Source of the DNA: Centropus unirufus
Taxonomy: Eukaryota; Chordata; Aves; Cuculiformes; Centropidae
Reading direction: 5' to 3'
Length of the DNA stretch: 64,000 nt
Assembly: GCA_013397695.1 (NCBI GenBank)
Contig: VYZI01000041.1
Location: 2,354,839-2,418,838, forward strand
This document shows positions 1-12,600 of this stretch, one piece after another. Made by a program: the position numbers and the translations under genes. The stretch's first letter is position 1. Every line of letters starts with the position of its first letter. The notes beneath the pieces were generated by a model. It saw only the letters and a program-made list of their open reading frames with translations, was not told where the DNA came from and searched no databases.

Positions 1-1289
1 AACTCCTCTTAAAATTTCTTAAAATGCTTGACCTTAGACCATTTGACACTGTTTCAATCAGTGGGTGAAATACATCTGAATGACTCAGGTAGAAGAGAGG
101 AAACCCTCTTAAGAAAAACATTATTCTGTATTCAGAGCCCAGCGCAGAATAGGCAGTTACACGATCTCAAGTCTTTGCAAGTCATGGACCGTAACTGAAT
201 GGAAAAACTTCCAACCCACTGAACCTTTTTAAACTTCTTTCATGGTGTCTTACTCAAAAGAAAATGGACCCTGGGGCTAGCTGAACTCTGTGTGTGGGAG
301 TTCTGCAGGTATTTCTAGTTTAATTCATAGTTTCGCTGCTTCCTTAAGTTTTTGGTTTTGTTTTTTTTTTCTATTTTGCTACCTAGTAATGCAAGAGGAG
401 CAAGATTTCTCTCTGAAAGAATCCAACCCCATTCTGTCAATTTAGTTTCACAGATGTTTCCATTTCCAAGCAGAAGTCCTTGATGGTGCTGAAAGTTACT
501 CAGCATTGTTGTAATTTGCATAACATTAGCCATGATGTTTTTATTTTGAAAAGTTGAAATGTTTGCAGCTCATCATAACCCAGTCCTAATGACGTTCACT
601 ACATCTGCCTAAAAAGTTGTGTCTAGGCAATGTTCCACACTACAAACATTTTTTATGACTTTTACTGACTTTCAAGTTTTTCAGCTCAGATATATTTAAA
701 GACTCTGCTTTATGCACACACAACTTGGGAAATAACTGGATAACAAAAGTTGGGTTGTATGCTGCATACTGCATCTGTGTGCTTACACCTGTCACAGGAG
801 CTTCATGCAGCATTGTGCAGACACGACACAGTGTTTATTTGGGTAGGCTCATAAAATTAACAACCCTCTGTAGATGGCATAGTGAGTTAAACAGGTGTAA
901 CTGGAAATAAAAATATGAAGAAGTAGAGACATTGATGGCAAATAAAAGACATTAGTAAAGGAACAATTTCTTCAACTCTCTAATTCCTCTTGTTTCCATC
1001 CCTTGACATTTCTGCAAATGGGGGACTATTTTTGATAAATCATATACTAATTAAAAGTAACAACAACAAAAAAAAACCAAAACCTTATCTGAGGAGTTTT
1101 GTTTAGATGTGATTTTGTTAGCAAAAATTGAATATAATGTTAATCTGCAGCTTTCTCTTCTGGCTTGGTTCCTCCTCTGCTTTCTATTTTGGAACCTCTC
1201 AAATGAAACTTAAATCATCTGTGCCTATCAAGGTGCATCGGCCTCCCTTTTATCTAACCAGAAAAGCAAGTACCCTGTGACTGTGAACA
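1..1289. other. Gene-free AT-rich unique sequence
   Basis: I see no coding region here. Open frames are short, begin at arbitrary ATGs and show no recognisable domain. A T-run lies near 361-371. No interspersed repeat was recognised. Confidence 0.6.
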
Positions 1290-1600
1290 AGAAAGTTCAA
1301 CGCTTGATATCATGCAGGGGTTTCCTGACAAGCATCTTTACACCTCCAATCAAACTCACCCCCATCATCATTTCTGCTTTCCTTTCTTCCAGTCTTTCTT
1401 TTTTTTCCCAGTCCATTTTTTTAATTACTTTATTTATATCCTTGCCCTTTCATATGGCATTACTTTTTTAGTGCTCCTTCCTACACTTAGAGCAGCCTTT
1501 CATTTCTCACTTGTCAAACTCGCCAACTCATCTCCAAGTTCCTGCTTGAAATACGCAGCACCAACCTCTTTCTGCTAAGGCAGAAACTACTATGTGCTTG
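1290..1600. other. Pyrimidine-rich block, possible old repeat
   Basis: The plus strand is strongly enriched in C and T for about 300 bases, with runs such as the one near 1388-1420. Two overlapping open frames cross it, but both are low-complexity products of the base bias and look like no protein family. The style, pyrimidine-rich with a stretch near 1500-1575 that recalls old amniote repeats, suggests a decayed transposable element. I could not match it to a family. Confidence 0.3.
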
Positions 1601-4600
1601 CAATGTGTACACTCAGTGCTACCATAAGAAAAATTCAAAATAAACATACTCTTATAAAAACCTCTTATAAACCACACATCAATGTGTGTCTAAAAGAAGA
1701 GAGTAATCAGAAGTGCATCAGTATAGTATTAGTGCACACATTTTTGTGCTCACCATGAAATTACTAGATAAATAACAGGTGATTGAACAAAGTCAAATTT
1801 GAATAATTCTTTTCAAGATTTAAAATCATTCCCATTAACCCAGAAGAATTTCATTCACAGTTTCTCTCAAAGGAGGAGTGAATACAAAAATGTAATGCTT
1901 CCACTTTTTTTTCTGTATACGTTATATACTTTAATTTTCTCTAGTTTTTCAGGTATTCCATACTACTAAAAGTTAAAGCAGAGTTATAAAAAACCCAAAA
2001 CAGGTCTATTTTTTTTAATGATGGCATTGACTCACAGCTAGATACCAATTAGGCAGACCCTGGACATTCCAACTCCTACTAAATGTCAAGGGAGTGTTGC
2101 CTTACCTGTAAGTCAGGCAGACTGAAACAAAGGTGTACATATAAGATCCAAGGCAATACTGAACACGTAACCCAACATTTTTCAACTGTTCTTCAGTGGA
2201 TACTTAATAATAGCATATTAATAACAAAATGTCAGATTGTAGATGGCTGAATAAGGAGCTTCCTGTCCGGAAAGCTAAAACTGTTGGAAAAAGTAAATTA
2301 AAAAGAAATGGATTAGTTGGTTTTGTTGCTGGTTTAATGCACCTATTACTGTAAAATTTGCGAGTGAAGGTGGTTGAAGAGTAAATATTGAAGTAACCAT
2401 GTGAAAGAAAAAGTGCTTACTCCGAACATCCCATGTTAAAGCGTTGCATTCCTTTTTACCCCATGAGGCGAATTGCTGAGGAGGGGCATACAGATGAAGA
2501 AAAACATTTTTTGGTATGCAGACATTAATGCACTGCTCAGCAGGACCATGTCACTCATGCTAATATTCAGTTTTAATCCAGTTGTAACACTGCATGGCTG
2601 CAACTAATTAAGGATTTAAGTAGCTTTTAAGAGTAAATGTCTCAAGGCCAATACTTAAAGGAAGATTAAATTGCCCCTTTTTACAGATTTAACCACTTTA
2701 TTGCAGATAATGTATTGTCCAGTGCTGGCTTTTTTTCTGGAGGAAAAAAAATCTTTTTTGTCTACCAATGCATTTTTATATCCTACTTGGTAGATAAGAA
2801 TTATTGTGTGAAACATGAGCTGCACAAAAAATAGCAGTGTCTCACGAAGTTGGCTACGACCAGAAAAAAGGGTAACTCAATGAATAGCTTCATTTCCTAT
2901 GTATCTCTATTTTATTTTTTTCTGAAGATCCTAGGTTGCCACAGTCTCATTGTAGCTTGAACTAATTCACTCTTCCTCAGTAATAGTACTAATAGGTGCT
3001 AGCTACTCTATTTTTATTAAACCAATTTGATATGCTTGAAAATGCTCACTCTTTGTTAAATTTAATGGAAATTATCTGAGTATTTCAAAAGTTATTAGAG
3101 CAGAACCTGCAATATGCAAATATTAAAGAAGTCCACAGTTCCAGCAAGTAAGTATTCTAGAAAAACTCTTTGGTGATCAGTATTTTGTTAAACATGGAAA
3201 ATCATAGCCTTCCTGCATATATCGTTAGCCACTCAGGAGACTGAAAATTAGCTGCACAGAAAAATAAAATCAAATGAAAAGGCCCAGCCAGGAAAGACTA
3301 GGAGGAATACAATGACTACATAGTTATGGAACAAACACCCAACAACTTCAAGTAGAAATCTCCTAAGATTTAAAAAAATACTAAAAATTAAATCTGGTAT
3401 TTTTAGGAGGAAATTTATTTATAAATGAATGCAATGATCCAGGTAAGGCACTTGGTTAATGCAGTTGACCACACAGTTGTGCCTAGGAAGGATACGCTGC
3501 TGTCAGTGAACTGTTTTTTAAGAGGGGTTTGTTTTCACATAGACCCATTCATTATTGCCTAGCTGCTGACAGGGGTCCTTTTTTGTTGTTAGAAAGATGT
3601 GGAGAAAGGTTAGTAAACATTTGAAAAATATATCAGATAACTGTGAAAACCTCCTGAGTATGTAGGTTAGGAGTTTTTTAAGTCGAGTTGGTTTTCAAGT
3701 CACAGATTTCACTCTGAGAAACCATATTTTAGTACATGAAGATTATTTTTTTTTCCATCCTGCTGTGTCTGCCAGCATCAGCACTAGAGAAGCAACAGAT
3801 GGGAGGAAGAGAATAGAGGGGTCATTCTTCGTATGAGGGTTTCATTCTTGTGTTTTACCTTACTGTTGAGCAGGGAAGAGGTTTGTTCTGCCAAGCTGTA
3901 TAACCCATAGCACTGGGGCCACCACACAGTGCCTCTACCATCCCTTGTGTCCCTGCTGGCACAGGGTCTCGTGCACCTGCACGCCCAGTGATGTGCCTTT
4001 TGATAAGTCACTAAAGAAACATGGATGTACATTTCCTCCTGTACTGAAACATTAACATCTCAAGGGATAATTTACTCACATAACAGAGCTTTAATTGCTG
4101 AAATATGTGCCCCAACTCCCCAGAAAAATGGCAGGAAAAAATAGAGAAAAACAGAAGTAACCACCAAGAAGGGGCTACAAATATTACTAGGTTTTAGTTC
4201 TATCCCTCTTACTAATCGAAGTAAAGGATTCTTGCCATACATCTAAAAATGAAGGCGGAGGGGGGAACAGGAAGGGCCATAATATCCACTGATATAGGGT
4301 ATTTCCTCCTTTCTGTATTTCTTCCTCTATTCAGTCTCCATTCACTTCTCCTCAGGCTTGGCATTTCTGACTTCATAATTAGCCCTTTCCATTTATTGAA
4401 AGCTTTATATGTCTCAGTTTTTTGCACTATGCATTGAACTGCACTACAACAATACTTAGGATTAAAGATAATTAGATTAATAATATTTGTTTTGTGACTA
4501 TTAAAGATCAACAAAGATTAAATAAGAAGGTTGCATGATTATTCTTGCATAGGTAACGTGACCCAGACATGGGAGAAGACCCAATACACTGAGTATAACC

Positions 4601-5639
4601 AGGGAAGCAAAATAGCAAAAAAACAACCACTTTCTGTATCTGCCATGAATTTGTCATATGTGAATTTCTAGATTTATCAAAAATAACTTCTCAGTCCACC
4701 ATGAACCAAGTTTTTTTCCTGAACTGGTGCTTGTCAAAAATGGTGAAAAGTTACCTGCTTGTTTTTAAAGCAGATTTTTAGCGATACAAATTGCAGGCAC
4801 TGAATAGCTCTGGAATCCATTCAGCAGGATGCCTGAGATTTTATGAATTCATTTGGCTTCTCTCTTGTCGGGCTGGCATCAGCTTTTACTTTAAATAGAA
4901 ATCTCCATAACGGGTGGAAATACAAGAGAAAATACCAAGGGAAATATGGGATAATTAAAGATTAGAAATACAGATCTGTATATCTGCTCAGTATATCGCT
5001 TTTTGTATTAGTAGATAATGTGTTCAAGCCTGCAGAGCAGGTTGAAGCTGAGTAGAAAACCTCTAGTAAGTTAGCATAAACCCAAAACTTTATTGCACAG
5101 GTGAATGTGATGCCAGCAGTGCACGAGATGTAAGTACTGCACTTTTCTCCATATTCCTTCTAGAGAGAACTTTTGGCTTCAGCCTTCCCTATCAAAACAA
5201 TGGAAAGCCCACAACTGCATTTGTCTCTTGTTCAAATCCACCTATTGCATCCCCTAGAAAGCCATGTCAGCGATGGGTTATTCACAGATGCTATGAGAAT
5301 ACAAGTTTCCCATTCTCATCCATTTTTAACCCATAAACACAGAATGAAAACCTATTGGAATTTCAGATGTTCCTCTTGCTTACTAAATGCGTATGGATAT
5401 GTGAAGGCAGGCAGGTTTATCTTCTCTGCTTCACATTAACACACTAAGCTTCTCAATGCAGCTGAACGTCCATAGGCTCATAATTTAATTCATCAGGACA
5501 AAGCCTTCCTGCAAAGCCGGTCTGCCCAGCCATGCCACAGTCAAGCACAATAAAACACATGCGTGTACTTTGTAAATCCCACCTCTCCAGATTTATGTAC
5601 AAAGACTTTCACTGCTTTGCCGGTGGCTATCACAGCCGA
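1601..5639. other. Gene-free unique sequence
   Basis: About 4 kb with no recognisable gene, RNA or repeat. Open frames of 60 to 100 codons, for example at 3784-4032 and 4212-4514 on the minus strand, have no domain, no family resemblance and no convincing splice context. I read them as chance. Confidence 0.55.
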
Positions 5640-6330
5640 GGAGCTGCTGTTTGGATAGGAATCCACAAAAGAGGAAGGATGATGAAGAAAAGATTTATGC
5701 AGCTTAAAAAAAAGAGCTTAGCAAGTTGTTTCATAAGAGAGAGAATTGCTGAGAGAAAATTAAAAATGGGAAGCAGAATAGAAAAGGTATGCAAAGATAG
5801 TAAAACGCTGTGTAAAAAGCCGATAAGGAACTAAGGTAGAAAAAGCATATAAATACAGCAAAGAAAATACAAAAGGCAAGCTTGTTAGCAAGTATGTTAG
5901 CAGCACAAATGGCAGCAAAGATCCAGGCTCACATCAGTGTGGAGAGGGGACCAAGAGGTCATGAAACACACGTTAATGACAGAGATAAGGTTGATATCAC
6001 TGGGAGCCTGGGTTCATTTCTTTGTTTCGTACTTCATGAAAGTAGCTAAGGGAGTCATGACTCAGGGACAGATTACTAGAGGGGCTGGTGGCAGGAAGGA
6101 GGAGTGAAATGAAGAGGCAGTGTTAAAAGGCTTTGAAATGACTCCTGAGTGGATAAGCTGTCAAGGAAAGAATTAAAATACACCTGGTGCCAATGGATTT
6201 ATCAGAGAATACTTAAGTGGAGCAGCAAGGTAAAATAGTAAGGAGCCTCTGGGAAGTGTAATTAAATGTTTGGTTTGGACCAGGAAAGGTGGAGAAGGTA
6301 TATAATCCAAGAGGATTCAGGAAGCTGTGT
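5640..6330. other. Purine-rich block
   Basis: The plus strand is dominated by A and G for about 700 bases, for example the long purine runs near 5660-5790 and 6080-6120. The open frame ending near 5834 is rich in lysine and arginine simply because of this bias. It could be the remains of an A-rich transposable element strand, but no recognisable motif survives. Confidence 0.3.
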
Positions 6331-6699
6331 AGTCATAATTTCCTTAGTTTATGACTAATACTAGCTAGCTATGGAGTTAATAGACATTTCTTATTCATAG
6401 TGCAAACTGGTATGAGGTCACAAAACCAGTCTGATGGTGTTATTATTCCAAAGAAACTACATTCACCTGTGGAAGTGCGAAATATTCAAACAAAATATTT
6501 TCCTCAAATATTTCTGCATTGCGGCAACAAGTAATACATATGTGTGCTTTTTAAAAAATAAGTCTAAATGTCAGAAATGTACAGTAGCAATGTCAGGCCA
6601 ATGTCAAGTTTTTCTGAAAATCTTATTGTTCATATGTATTCATGAATTTAGATCACAAAACAGAACTCAGAAAAACATATGACAGAACTTTTCCCCTGG
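6331..6699. other. Gene-free unique sequence
   Basis: AT-rich sequence between the purine-rich block and the small CR1 copy. Nothing was recognised in it. Confidence 0.5.
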
Positions 6700-6828
6700 G
6701 TCAGGGAATTCCTTGGTTTAAATACATGCTGGGGTATGATGTGACTGAGAGCAGCTCTGCCAAGGACTTGGGGATGCTGGTAGACAAAAAGCTGCCAACT
6801 GTATCCATGGTTCTATGAATCTATGAAT
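6700..6828 (+). mobile_element. CR1 LINE fragment, internally deleted
   Basis: This is a remnant of a CR1 non-LTR retrotransposon. From about 6700 to 6794 the plus strand reads as 31 codons without a stop that match the region of CR1 ORF2 after the reverse-transcriptase core, including the recognisable KDLGMLVDKKL segment. The family usually has one more residue before KDLG, so a single codon seems to be missing. Directly after it, at about 6805-6828, comes a CR1-type 3' end with the repeat TTCTATGAATCTATGAAT. The end of ORF2 and the 3' untranslated region that normally lie between these two parts are absent. Start and end are approximate. The alternative is two unrelated short matches side by side, which I think is less likely. 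Confidence 0.65.
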
Positions 6829-7576
6829 ATTTAGGGTGAAATGGGAAAAAAATAGCTTAAAAGATGGTGACCTTAAGTAGAAGAAGATTCAGCAAACATA
6901 CGCTGTAAAGAAACCTAAATGCATTGTTTAGCATTTATTTAATCACCAGTACAAAACTTAGCAGTAAAAAAAAATAGTCAACAGTTGTTTTCGTATAGAT
7001 TGTGCCATGTGCTAAAGCATATCAAGATGCATGTAGAGAAGAATGAAGGGAGACAACATTTTCTGTTGACCAGATCTATCTTGGGTTTTTGAGGCTTTTA
7101 GGTGTATTATTGCATACAGGGAAGCCATCCACATGAAGGTCTTGGTGATAAAATTTTTGTATTGTTAGAGAAGAAACATGGTAAAGGAAATGCACTTATC
7201 ATTAGACCTGCAGGTACATTTAAATATTTCTGGCATATATTGCAAGTTCTCATATAGCTTAACAAATGGAACAAATTTATAAAGCCACCCTTGAAAATAA
7301 TAATAATTTTCCCTTTAAAAAAATAACAGAAACTGAATGGACAGGAATATTTTGTGTGATAAAGTAAAATTTGCTCCAATCTCAAATGTAAGATCATCTC
7401 AGGAAAAATGTCTGGTTTTACAAACAGACTGAAGTTCAAAGTCTTTGTATCTATTCTCAGCTCTACTTTGAGTCAGGGTATGACCTCTGACAAATTATTT
7501 CAAGGGAGTTTGCAAAACAAAAGGAAAGGGTTCACTGATCCTGTGGTGAAGAACATATCAGCACTCCACTTGATAC
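6829..7576. other. Gene-free unique sequence
   Basis: No gene was recognised. The minus-strand open frame of 110 codons at 7107-7439 is rich in F, L and I and resembles translated AT-rich noise. Confidence 0.5.
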
Positions 7577-7780
7577 AGGAATGACCATCCTGGCCCATCT
7601 GGCCCAGTATCTTTTCTTTTAAGTGGCCCTAAAGTAGAATCAGTTGGTGCCTCAAGAAGGGCAAAAGAGCACATCAAGTATACAGTGCACTTTTCTTTGA
7701 ATCCTGTACAGCTTTCTGAAATCTGTAATTTAGGGTACATTTGCATTCTACCCGATCCCATGAGAAAATAATGCTTATAT
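7577..7780 (-). mobile_element. Ancient LINE/CR1-like 3' fragment
   Basis: The plus-strand text holds, in order, a segment reading ATGACCATCCTGG, then CCCATCTGGCCCAGTATC, then a part resembling 'agtggcc...', and GTGCCTCAAGAAGGG. This order is typical of an old, widely shared amniote CR1 3' region read on its complementary strand, so I place the element on the minus strand. The stretch usually found between the first two pieces seems to be missing. Divergence is high and both boundaries are uncertain. I base the call on remembered family patterns, not on an alignment. Confidence 0.45.
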
Positions 7781-8830
7781 GCAAATAGCAAGGGTACCAA
7801 AATCTACCTGCTAAGTGTACTTGGAAATCTGTGGGAATTAATTTCCCCTGCTGAGTAACTGTCTGTAAGCTAACTTGGATAAGTTAGTTACAATAAACTA
7901 CACTGCAGCCTCCATACATTGCAGAGGATGTGCTGAGGCATTGGAAACTCTTTTCTGCCAGTAGTAGATGCTAGAGGGATTCTAGGTGCAGCCTTGATTG
8001 GATTCGGAAAAGCCTGTATGGGAGCAGGTTAGATCTGCAAGGCTTAATGAGAACTCTCTGATAATCCCTCACAAAGTCCCAATCCAGCAGAATCTTATTG
8101 ATGCACACCCCATTGTGTCATATGCAGTGTCCCCCTACCCCTCCTCTCTGCACCTTCTCACTCCATGGCACAACCTGTGCCAGGTGACGTGGGCAGGTTC
8201 AGACTTTGTTCCACCACTGCTTCAATGGCATCCTCTGCCTTGGAGGCTGGCATTTTGTGGAGAGGTTCTACTGGTGGTCTGTCTGAAAAAGAAGTAGTCA
8301 GGCAAACACAGATGTGTTGTTCAATCCAATTAAAAGAACAATGGATCTTGGGCTCTGTTTTATGGTAAGATAAAGTCCCTGGCACAGCGGTATCAAGGCA
8401 GGCACACCTGTCTGCTACCCTGCAGGTGCTGGAGTTGGTAACAGAAATAAATCATCAGGTATAGCCAGATGTTATGAACTGCAGAATCCTGCGAGCCACT
8501 GGTTGGGGTAATGGGATGTAAGGTACACAGAGCTGGGAAGATCTGAATAACTAATATAAAAAAGTGTAAATTGCATATTATGATCCTCAGGGTCTTGAAA
8601 GAGAAAGAGGAAAAAAAACAAAACAGAGCAGGGGAGGCAGTGAGCAGCTGCAGCAAGACTCTGCTTTTTGGGTTGATGTAATTTGTTTGTTCAATGGTAA
8701 AGGCTAGACCCATCACAGCAAGAGAGAGAGACCTCATCCATGGGTAGAAGTGTTGTGTGGGTCTCCAGTTGTCTCCTCTGGATTCCTGCTTAGGAAAAGA
8801 AAGGGGATTCCAACAACTGGAGATCTGGAG
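7781..8830. other. Gene-free sequence
   Basis: Slightly richer in G and C than its surroundings, which lets open frames overlap on both strands between about 8000 and 8740. None resembles a known protein. Frames on opposite strands over the same bases argue against coding. Confidence 0.5.
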
Positions 8831-9620
8831 GATGTTTAGGCAATTGGTGATGTATTCTTCTTAATCGCTGTACTTATCTGCTTATGGTAATGATTATGCA
8901 CTTCTGCCTTTACAGGATGTTACTGTTAACTTGTGATTGATCATTACTAATAATTCGTTTCTTCTTGCTGGATACTTTAAGCAAAACTTGATTTTACAGA
9001 GCCTGGGTCCTGTTGTTGGTTTCACCAGGGGCCCCTGGCTATTTTACAGATATTTGGGATTTCCAATAACTGCTTTTATAATCTTGCTTTGCATATTTTG
9101 AGATCTAGGATCCCTTTGATTTCACAGAGTTTGCGGTTTGTTGGTGATTCTTTTGCTTGAAGCCTTCTCTGTGGTAAAAAACCTCATAGAAGTGTATTTT
9201 CATTAATTTCTGTGAAGGTTGCCACTATACCACAAAGGAACTTACACCTATTCCTGTTAGATAATTAGCAATGCAAATCATTGGCTTGGAGAACCATTCA
9301 GAGAAGAGTAAGATAAAGTCCATTTCTCACTCGTCTCTGGTTATTAACAGCAATTTTAGCAAAATGGAAGAAAAGTCTATCTGATCTCTGCTGTTGCACA
9401 CCAGACAGATTTTAACTCAATAACTCCCCTCTTACCTTATCTGAATACATTTATTTTCCTGTAGGAAATTAGATCAGCCATTATCACTGAACACACACCC
9501 TCTGCCTTGTGGATGGAAATAACCATAAAGAAAAGCAAATGTTCTTGTGATTGACAGAAAACCCTGAAACACTGTCTGCTCCAGAGAAACAAAGCCAGAG
9601 TTGTCACAGGGATGATTTAC
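8831..9620. promoter_or_regulatory. Candidate cis-regulatory stretch
   Basis: This part contains no open frame of note but carries several textbook transcription-factor cores. They are TAATTA (9262-9267), the octamer ATGCAAAT (9271-9278) directly beside it, a perfect TGATTGACAG (9548-9557), an AACAAAG SOX-type core shortly after, and GATAA-type sites. Such motifs occur by chance in AT-rich DNA, but the 10-bp site and the adjacent homeodomain and octamer cores make this a reasonable enhancer candidate. Boundaries are my own choice, and conservation is not known. Confidence 0.25.
9548..9557 (+). promoter_or_regulatory. Perfect PBX-MEIS/PREP composite site
   Basis: The bases TGATTGACAG match exactly the known decamer bound by PBX together with MEIS or PREP homeodomain proteins. 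The match is seen in the sequence; binding in any cell is inference. A given 10-mer is expected by chance roughly once per several hundred kilobases counting both strands, so one copy in 64 kb is suggestive only. Confidence 0.4.
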
Positions 9621-12600
9621 TAGGCTATGTTACACGGGCAGAGATATTTTTTATATAAGGGTCTGGTCTTATTGCAGAACAAGTAAATGTATTTGCCTCA
9701 AGTTCAATCTAATCTAATTTGCTGCATAAAATTAGAAATATTAGTATAGCAACTATTAAACCAAGTGACTTAAAGACAGTGTAAGATGGTATGAAAAAAA
9801 TTCACTGCCATATCATAGTAGCAGATCTCATACTGCATGTTTTGGGTAAAATCAGTGAGAGAAATAAAACTAAGTAAGACCTAGATAACTGTCACCACTG
9901 GAAAGACAATATTTTGCTACATGTACAGATTATTCTAAATCTTTTAATTCTATTTATTTTCTCTCTACCATTTATTCACAACTCTTAATATCAATGGTGT
10001 AAAATACATGTAATAAAAAGAGAATAGGCTGCCATTTTACAGCATTATAGTTTCAGTTTTCTTAAAAAAGACAAATAAAAGACCCCAAGGCTTTAGGTAA
10101 CTATGGATATTTTTTGCATAAATCAATAGGATTTTGTTCCTAGCTGTAATGGGTACTAATGAAACTCTTGTCTTTTAATAGTGTCCCGTAGCACTTCACT
10201 TTGTCTCTGATACTGATGCCTGAACCAGAGGGGCTGAATGTCTCCAGTTACTTGCAGCCTAGTCCAGTGGTCATAAAAGGTCAACTACCTTATCAGGTCA
10301 TTAGCATTTCTGTGCAACAACCTATAAATAACAGTGAGGTAAAATTAATGGGGAACTCTTGGAATACTTAGACATCTCATTTTACTTTGGAGACTTGTTG
10401 CTTCTCCAAGGAAGCCTGCATAGGTGGTGGTGGTACTAGGAAGGCAAGAGTATGAGACCTCAGAAGGGTTTGTGAGCAGAGGTTGAAAACTCAACAGTAG
10501 TAGCAAAACAATCACCTAAGCAGGCAGAAGAAATGGAAGGGATGTTTAAATTTGGATTTCATTCTGTCTCCCTCATCTCTCCCAAACACTTAGCTGAAGG
10601 AGACATGTCTTCACCAAATCTTTTTGCTTCAGCAAAAGAGCCTTTTTCCAGGATACCTTAATCACTGGTATTCTGCCATCCTTCATGTTAAATATAAGTA
10701 TTCAAATGGTAACGAAGTACTATCACTTCCTGCTATGGCAGCTTAAAACTCAGTGTACTCTGTTTCTTTGGACTAAAATGGGAAGTTTTGTGCCCCCTGC
10801 AGCCTCAATACATGGCACACAAAGGTGTATGCGATATCTTCCCTTTTAGATTTACAACGGTGTCTATTCTAATGAGTATTCAAGGTAAGTCACTGAGTAG
10901 TTCCTTCCATAGATATGAGCTGCTATGGAGGGCACACATTACTGTGTGGAACTCAATATTTTAACTAGTTGGAAGTGCCCTCAGGAAAAACAAAGAATTA
11001 AATGAGAAAAGGTGATGGATGGGAAAAAGGGGAACAGAACTCCCTCTTGGTTAGAAAAGCACCAAGGGCTGGAAAGATACAATAGGCTTTTGCAAATCCA
11101 GAGCTCTCAGAAATGTTCTCTCACAGGAAATCACAATGCCACTCCAAGGGTTCATGCAATACACTAATTCTAAGTAACTATCATTCCATTTATTTAGATT
11201 TTTTTCTGTGTATGGACCAAATAAAATGCCGATGTGCTTCTTTTCAGTCATTTGCTTACCAACGTTTTATCGATCCATATGAAAGTATGCACAACATATC
11301 CAACTCTGATTTCGCTGAAGTAAAAAAAATATCTTCAGCAAATCTTTAAATAAAACCTTGTTGAAGTGTGGCAGCAGGAGTTTCTTGGAAATCACTGCAA
11401 AGTCTGAAGCAAAATAATTGCTTGATCACATAACAAACTCTGTATTAAGTAGAGTGATATTTTCATTACACTGGATTATTGTCAAAAGCCTTTTCATCAA
11501 ATAACTTCACAGATTTCATCATTTATATAAATGTATCCAAAGTTGCCCGGGGTGAGCTAGCTCAGCTTGTAGTCCCACAATGAAAACTGAATACTATATA
11601 ATGGAAAAGGAGCAGAAGAGAGATTTTAGGAGATGAGCATCCTTCAGAGGGTCACATTTGGAAAGCATTAGCTGTCCCAAAGATTCTTCTGTCCCTCAGA
11701 AGTTATGTACCATGCACCAAGTGCTAAAAGGAATAGGTCACATTTATATAGAAGTCTGACTTCCATTGCTGAAAAGAAATCCAGAAATTTGAAAATACAG
11801 TAAAATACACAATGCTTAATGGGGTAATTACTAAGTAGTGCACTGCCAGTTAAACCAAGAAAGCTTGCCTAGGCATATACATTGTGATAATTCCCTCTGG
11901 TATTATGCTAAATAATACAACTTATGTACAGGCTGTATGTACATTTACATGCTAATGTAATCCACTTGGCAGGTGATTGGAAACCGACTTAGTCAAGGTA
12001 TTTAAATGATATGATATTCTGAAATATTATGTAAGATTTAATGACAAGAAGCACAAAGCTGAGAAAACCATATACTATTTGTATAGATATTTTATGATTT
12101 GATATATTAATGCCTTTTTTGAGATGGATGGATTAAGTCAATTTTTCTTTAAAGGTCTACTGAAAGTGAAAAATATTTGCAGAAAAAATTACTTCTTAAC
12201 ATTCTTGACCATGTTGGAATTATTAAAATTAGCACAGCGTTAAAAAAGCAAACTGATGTCGTCACCTCAAAAGCACTGAAATACAACAGCATGCTAAGTG
12301 CCTCTTTCATTGTAACTCCAACATCTTGTCAGAAACCATTTAGTCAAATCAAATTGCTGAGTTGTACTTAGTTTGATTCATCAAATAAATGGAGCTGTGG
12401 ATAAAGTGTTTTCTTTTAGCAAGGCGAACTCATTAATTTAATTCTGTAAAAACTCTGCAAACAAACTCCAGGAAATTACACCATAGGGACAACATGTACT
12501 TTATCTGGTGAGGTGTAAAGACTGATAGTAAAATGACTGATAATGCAATTGTTGAACAGTTGCAGCAAAGCCTAGTCTCACAGTAATCAAAAACATTTGT

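Noticed and set aside
11545..11580. tRNA-like A-box, GTGAGCTAGCTCAGCTTGTAG
   Set aside because: No matching B-box, anticodon stem or acceptor stem follows, so it is not a tRNA gene.
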